A stretch of 64,000 nt of DNA from Neospora caninum Liverpool (taxonomy: Eukaryota; Apicomplexa; Conoidasida; Eucoccidiorida; Sarcocystidae): assembly GCF_000208865.1 (NCBI RefSeq), contig NC_018396.1:1574630-1638629 (forward strand), given 5' to 3'. The notes under the pieces are model-generated. The model worked only from the letters and a program-made list of their open reading frames with translations. It was not told the origin of the DNA and searched no databases. Both the position numbers and the translations under genes were made by a program. This document shows, piece by piece, positions 60,701-64,000 of this stretch. Numbering within the stretch: the stretch's first letter is position 1; every line of letters starts with the position of its first letter.

Positions 60701-61812
60701 GTTCGTCGACCTCATCAACCAATGGCCTGTAAGTCCCACAGCGAGACGCCTCTGAGCAAATCCCCTCGTCACAAAACCACAAACTTGCATGTGTGCACAG
60801 GCACACTATTGAACTTTTAGCTGTGTCGAACACGTGAAATACTCATCTACTTCATACTTGCCTATACATGCCCATACATATAGATAGATATAGATAGATA
60901 GATAGACAGATAGATAGATAGACAGATAGACAGATAGATAGATATATGTAGAAAGGCTGTGCGTTCGTGTAGTGCGAGATGTGTTGTTGGTGTGTTACTC
61001 ATTTGCATGTACCTATGTGTATGTCATTGTATTTTGGGCGTGAACGTGTATGGATGAATAGAAGAGAGAGGTATGGTTGCCGTGTACATTGTCAGGTGTT
61101 TTGAATGGTGTTGCTCTGCTTTTTTGTGGGCTTTTCGTGCATCCAGTTTGACTGTCTTTTCTCTTCGCGTGTCAAAGACGCCACATTCCCTGGCCGCTGT
61201 CTTTCTCCCGCGGGTCTTCCTCGCCGGGGTGTTTGACGTTTATCGCGTTTTTCAATTTTGTTTTTGCAGGAGCGAGCGCAGCTCGAAGGTCAAATTCAAC
61301 TGCGCGTGAAACATGTTCGTCGCTCCCAGTTGCCTGCCTACGTTCTCAAACAAAAGCCAACTGCTACTCCCATCAGCCCCGTTCCTGCTTCTTCGTCGCC
61401 GTCCTTGTCCTCTTCTTCGGATTCCTTGTGTGGAGATGCGGCAGTTTGCGAGGGACGAGAGAAGCGAGCGAAGGAGGCTTCGACGGCCGGCGGCGACGAG
61501 GGCGACGGCCAGCTGAAGCGACTCCGCATGCGGGAAGCGGGCGAACCGCGTGCATGTGGCGAAAGTAAGAAGCAGCTGAGCTCACGGGGGCGCGGTGAAG
61601 AAGGCTGTCCTCAAACGCCGCCCTTTTTTCAGACGTCTTTTCGCTTCTTTCTTCTTGGGATTCTGAACGGGGCGACGGCTCTCGACGCACCCCTTTTCCT
61701 CAAACGGATCCCTCACCCCGAATGCGTGCCGACTGTCTCTTCGAAATTCGCGTTTTCTTCCCGAGAACGCATGCACCTGCGTCGTGGGCGGCGTGAACGT
61801 CTGGGACACTAG
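57709..61812 (+). CDS. PAP: Nuclear poly(A) polymerase
   Basis: Template-independent nucleotidyltransferase that adds poly(A) tails to pre-mRNA 3' ends. Exons: 57709-58935, 59210-59455, 59718-59879, 60208-60297, 60699-60728 (30 nt) and 61270-61812, all phase 0; 765 residues. After a Ser-rich leader (about residues 20-90), the catalytic core shows FGSYRLGV (196-203), the D-x-D pair in GSDIDTLCV (Asp 209 and 211) and the third Asp in VEIDLLFA (263). Then follow GYLGGISWAILVARCCQLYP, the central-domain block LLPIITPAFPSMNSTHNVS, and the RNA-binding block ending VKHVRRSQLPAYVLKQK. The C-terminal tail is low-complexity. A perfect GTAAGA donor at 61565 could instead splice to 61931-61986 (TGA), giving 701 residues. 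The start was chosen as the first ATG of the frame that precedes the conserved core. Confidence 0.93.
60882..60948. repeat. (GATA)n/(GACA)n microsatellite
   Basis: GATA units with interspersed GACA units in the last coding intron of the poly(A) polymerase gene. Confidence 0.95.
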
Positions 61813-64000
61813 CCAGTGCGCGGACGTGTGTGTGTGTCGCTCGTCTGGGTAGCCTTTCCCTTTTCTCTCCACTCTTCGCTTTTGTCTCTATCGATTCTTC
61901 TCCGCTCTTCTTGTCTTTTTGTCTTTGCAGCTGGGACGAAGGACAGCCCCGGAGCATGCGGAGCCTCTGGCGCGTCTGCTACGTGAAAAAAGTCGAGATC
62001 TCCAGCCCGCCTCTAGGGCCCTGCTTGCCGTTTCTTCGCGCCGCTTCTCGCCACGCGGTTGCCGCTCAGTTGCCTCTCTCGAGTGCCGCGCAAAGCGCGA
62101 GGGAGAGGCGGGGAAGCCAGCGTCTGCGGGGTTTCTGTGGCGGGAAGGCAGACAGAGAAGGGGGGGTCGATGGCCCGGGGGGGGAGACGCGGGCGTCCTC
62201 GCTCTGGGGCCGTTCTTTCGCGGCCTCGCGCCAAGGGAGAGACGAAGAGAACAAGGCTCTGTAGCGGGGAGCGGACCGCGAGAAGGAAAGAGAGGCAGTT
62301 TCGTCTCTCGAGTGGCAGCCGGGAAAAAAATACAGGCTTGCAAACACTGCATGCAGGCATTGGTCGCGTATTTTCTCTTGCGCCGTTTTTGAAGCCGCGC
62401 CTTCGTGCGTCGCGAGGAGCCTGACAGATGTTTCAACCGCAAAGCAAGCTCGGGTTCAAGCACGCACTCCAGGCTTTGGGGGGAAGGTCCACCTTTGTTT
62501 CCGCTTTTCTTCTGGTCTTCGCTTTGTTCTCCCTCTGCCCCCGGTCTTGTGTGGGCTGCTCACGCGTGTGACCCTCTGGCCTGCAAGTGTCTGAAGCGCA
62601 CAAAGCTCGAGAGACATGTGCAATTCGGTTTTAACTCCTTGACACGTTCAATCTTTTCTCTTTTTCGCCTTTTTTTCGAGCGGCCACGTTTCTGCGGGCT
62701 CTGCCGCAGGAAGTCCGCGCAGCTGCCTTGAACAGAGTCGAGTGCCGTCCTTGCATCTATCCAGAACAGAGCCTCATCCAGCTACTCGTCACGTGCGAGG
62801 CGAGCGAGAATAGGAATCCGCAGCCGTAAGATTACACCTGGTGAACGCGCAGTTAAGGCAGGGCGCTTTGTCGAAGCGAGACCAACGAGCCGCCTGGGCG
62901 TCTCTCTGCAGGCAGCCGTCGCAGACGACTTTTTCGAAAGGCCCTACGCAGCGGGTTTTTCCACTTGCTTCACCGTCAGATGTGTAATACGTGAGCTGGA
63001 TTAAGAACGTCTGGAGACAGTTTGTGCCCTATCTACCATTTAAAATCGCTGAAAACGCGGACCAGCTTTTCTCACAAAGCACCAGAAGAAGCGGAAAGCT
63101 GAAGACTGCATGCCGCTATCCTCAGTGGCTGTCGAGTCGCTCCAGGAAGAGTTGATCCTGTTATTACTCCAGCTGATGAGTTTCATGTGACGGTGAGCTC
63201 GCCTTCCTAACTGAATGCTCTCAGTATCAGGGAGCTAGACGCGTGCAGAGTTAGACGCAACTAGTCGATAGATCGGTGGAGTCAGGAGAGATGGAGACAA
63301 AGGAGATAGTGGAGATACCGAGGCTCTGCCTCTGAAACGGGGGAGAAGGATAAAGAGAAACTAGGTGGCTAAAGGTGCTTGTGTTTGAATGGAGATGCGA
63401 CGGTCCCTAAAAAGTCAGAGGCGCGCGCGCTCACGGATTGGACAGCGCAATTTCTCCAACTGGTATTATCTGTGCCTGCAAAACGTGATTTGTCAGCCAA
63501 AAGAGTCTTCTGGGAATCTACCAAAGTTCGCGACTTTCTGGCCGATATCGCCACAGCAGAGTATCCTCGCAAATACACAGAGTACGACAGATGTGCATAA
63601 CGTTCAACTTCTTTCCAGTGGATGCGCTTGCATGGCTACTGACTACAGACCCACGAACCAACCACCCGTCACGACGGAAAACGCACTGCTGACCCGCTGC
63701 ACGCGGGACGCCGTTCACTCGCGCTCCACCTTGTCTTTCTCTCTCCATCTCCCCCTTCGCCCGCCCCCCTGTCCCTCCCTGGTCCCTTTCTCCTTCGTCT
63801 TGGCGTCGAGTTTGAACGGCGCTTTTCCTCGCACAGAGTCTCTTTGTTTTGGTTCGAAACTCGCAACGAGAACCGTGCGACGCACCAACGACGCAAAGGT
63901 CGCCAGCCGTGGGTGCCCGCTGCGTGTGGAAAAAATTCTGAGACGCGCGTAAGCGCTTGGATCCGGAAAACAAAGACATTCGCGCTCGCTTTTCACTCTT
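61813..64000. other. 3' flank of poly(A) polymerase and unannotated DNA
   Basis: GC-rich frames at 61888-62463 on both strands mirror each other and carry no motif, apart from the possible alternative last exon of the poly(A) polymerase at 61931-61986. From 62800 to 64000 the frames are short. A 187-codon plus frame at 63389-63952 is unsupported. A gene may start beyond the window edge. Confidence 0.45.

Noticed and set aside
63389..63952. 187-codon plus-strand frame near the window end
   Set aside because: No motif, an equally open opposite strand and CT-rich composition; probably 5' leader DNA of a gene outside the window or chance.

Overview
The window looks like nuclear DNA of a cyst-forming coccidian apicomplexan: Toxoplasma gondii or a near relative (Hammondia, Neospora). 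The evidence is an alveolin (inner-membrane-complex) gene with EKIVEVPQ-type repeats, a very large copper P-type ATPase, multi-exon genes with GT-AG introns of a few hundred bases, serine-rich low-complexity extensions, and many (TA)n microsatellites in introns and spacers. Species assignment is inference; no marker sequence was compared.

Layout. 1-6171: no recognised gene, except one unusually long open frame (1510-2520). 6172-9007 (+): DDX3/Ded1-type DEAD-box helicase, two exons. 11704-18358 (+): an unrecognised gene built from tandemly duplicated exons, each encoding a nine-cysteine module; five clear copies plus one remnant, with every inferred junction in the same phase. 19813-20771 (-): compact two-exon Bud20/ZNF593-type C2H2 zinc-finger protein. 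23065-24234 (+): secreted or membrane-anchored protein with a DxDxDG calcium-type loop. 26427-31782 (+): alveolin, nine exons. 34820-46411 (+): P1B copper-transporting ATPase, ten exons, about 2,133 residues. 48376-55079 (-): GUCT-type DEAD-box helicase, eight exons, with one apparent GC-AG intron. 57709-61812 (+): nuclear poly(A) polymerase, six exons including a 30-nt exon.

The genes do not form an operon; each is an independent eukaryotic unit. By function they cover translation and mRNP remodelling (DDX3), 60S ribosome export (Bud20/ZNF593), RNA structure remodelling, perhaps in an organelle (GUCT helicase), mRNA 3'-end formation (PAP), the pellicle cytoskeleton (alveolin) and copper efflux (ATPase). 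The Cys-module gene and the DxDxDG protein have no function I can assign. All exon borders were inferred by eye from splice signals, reading-frame phase and protein-family continuity. Internal family-supported borders are good; first and last exons are weaker.
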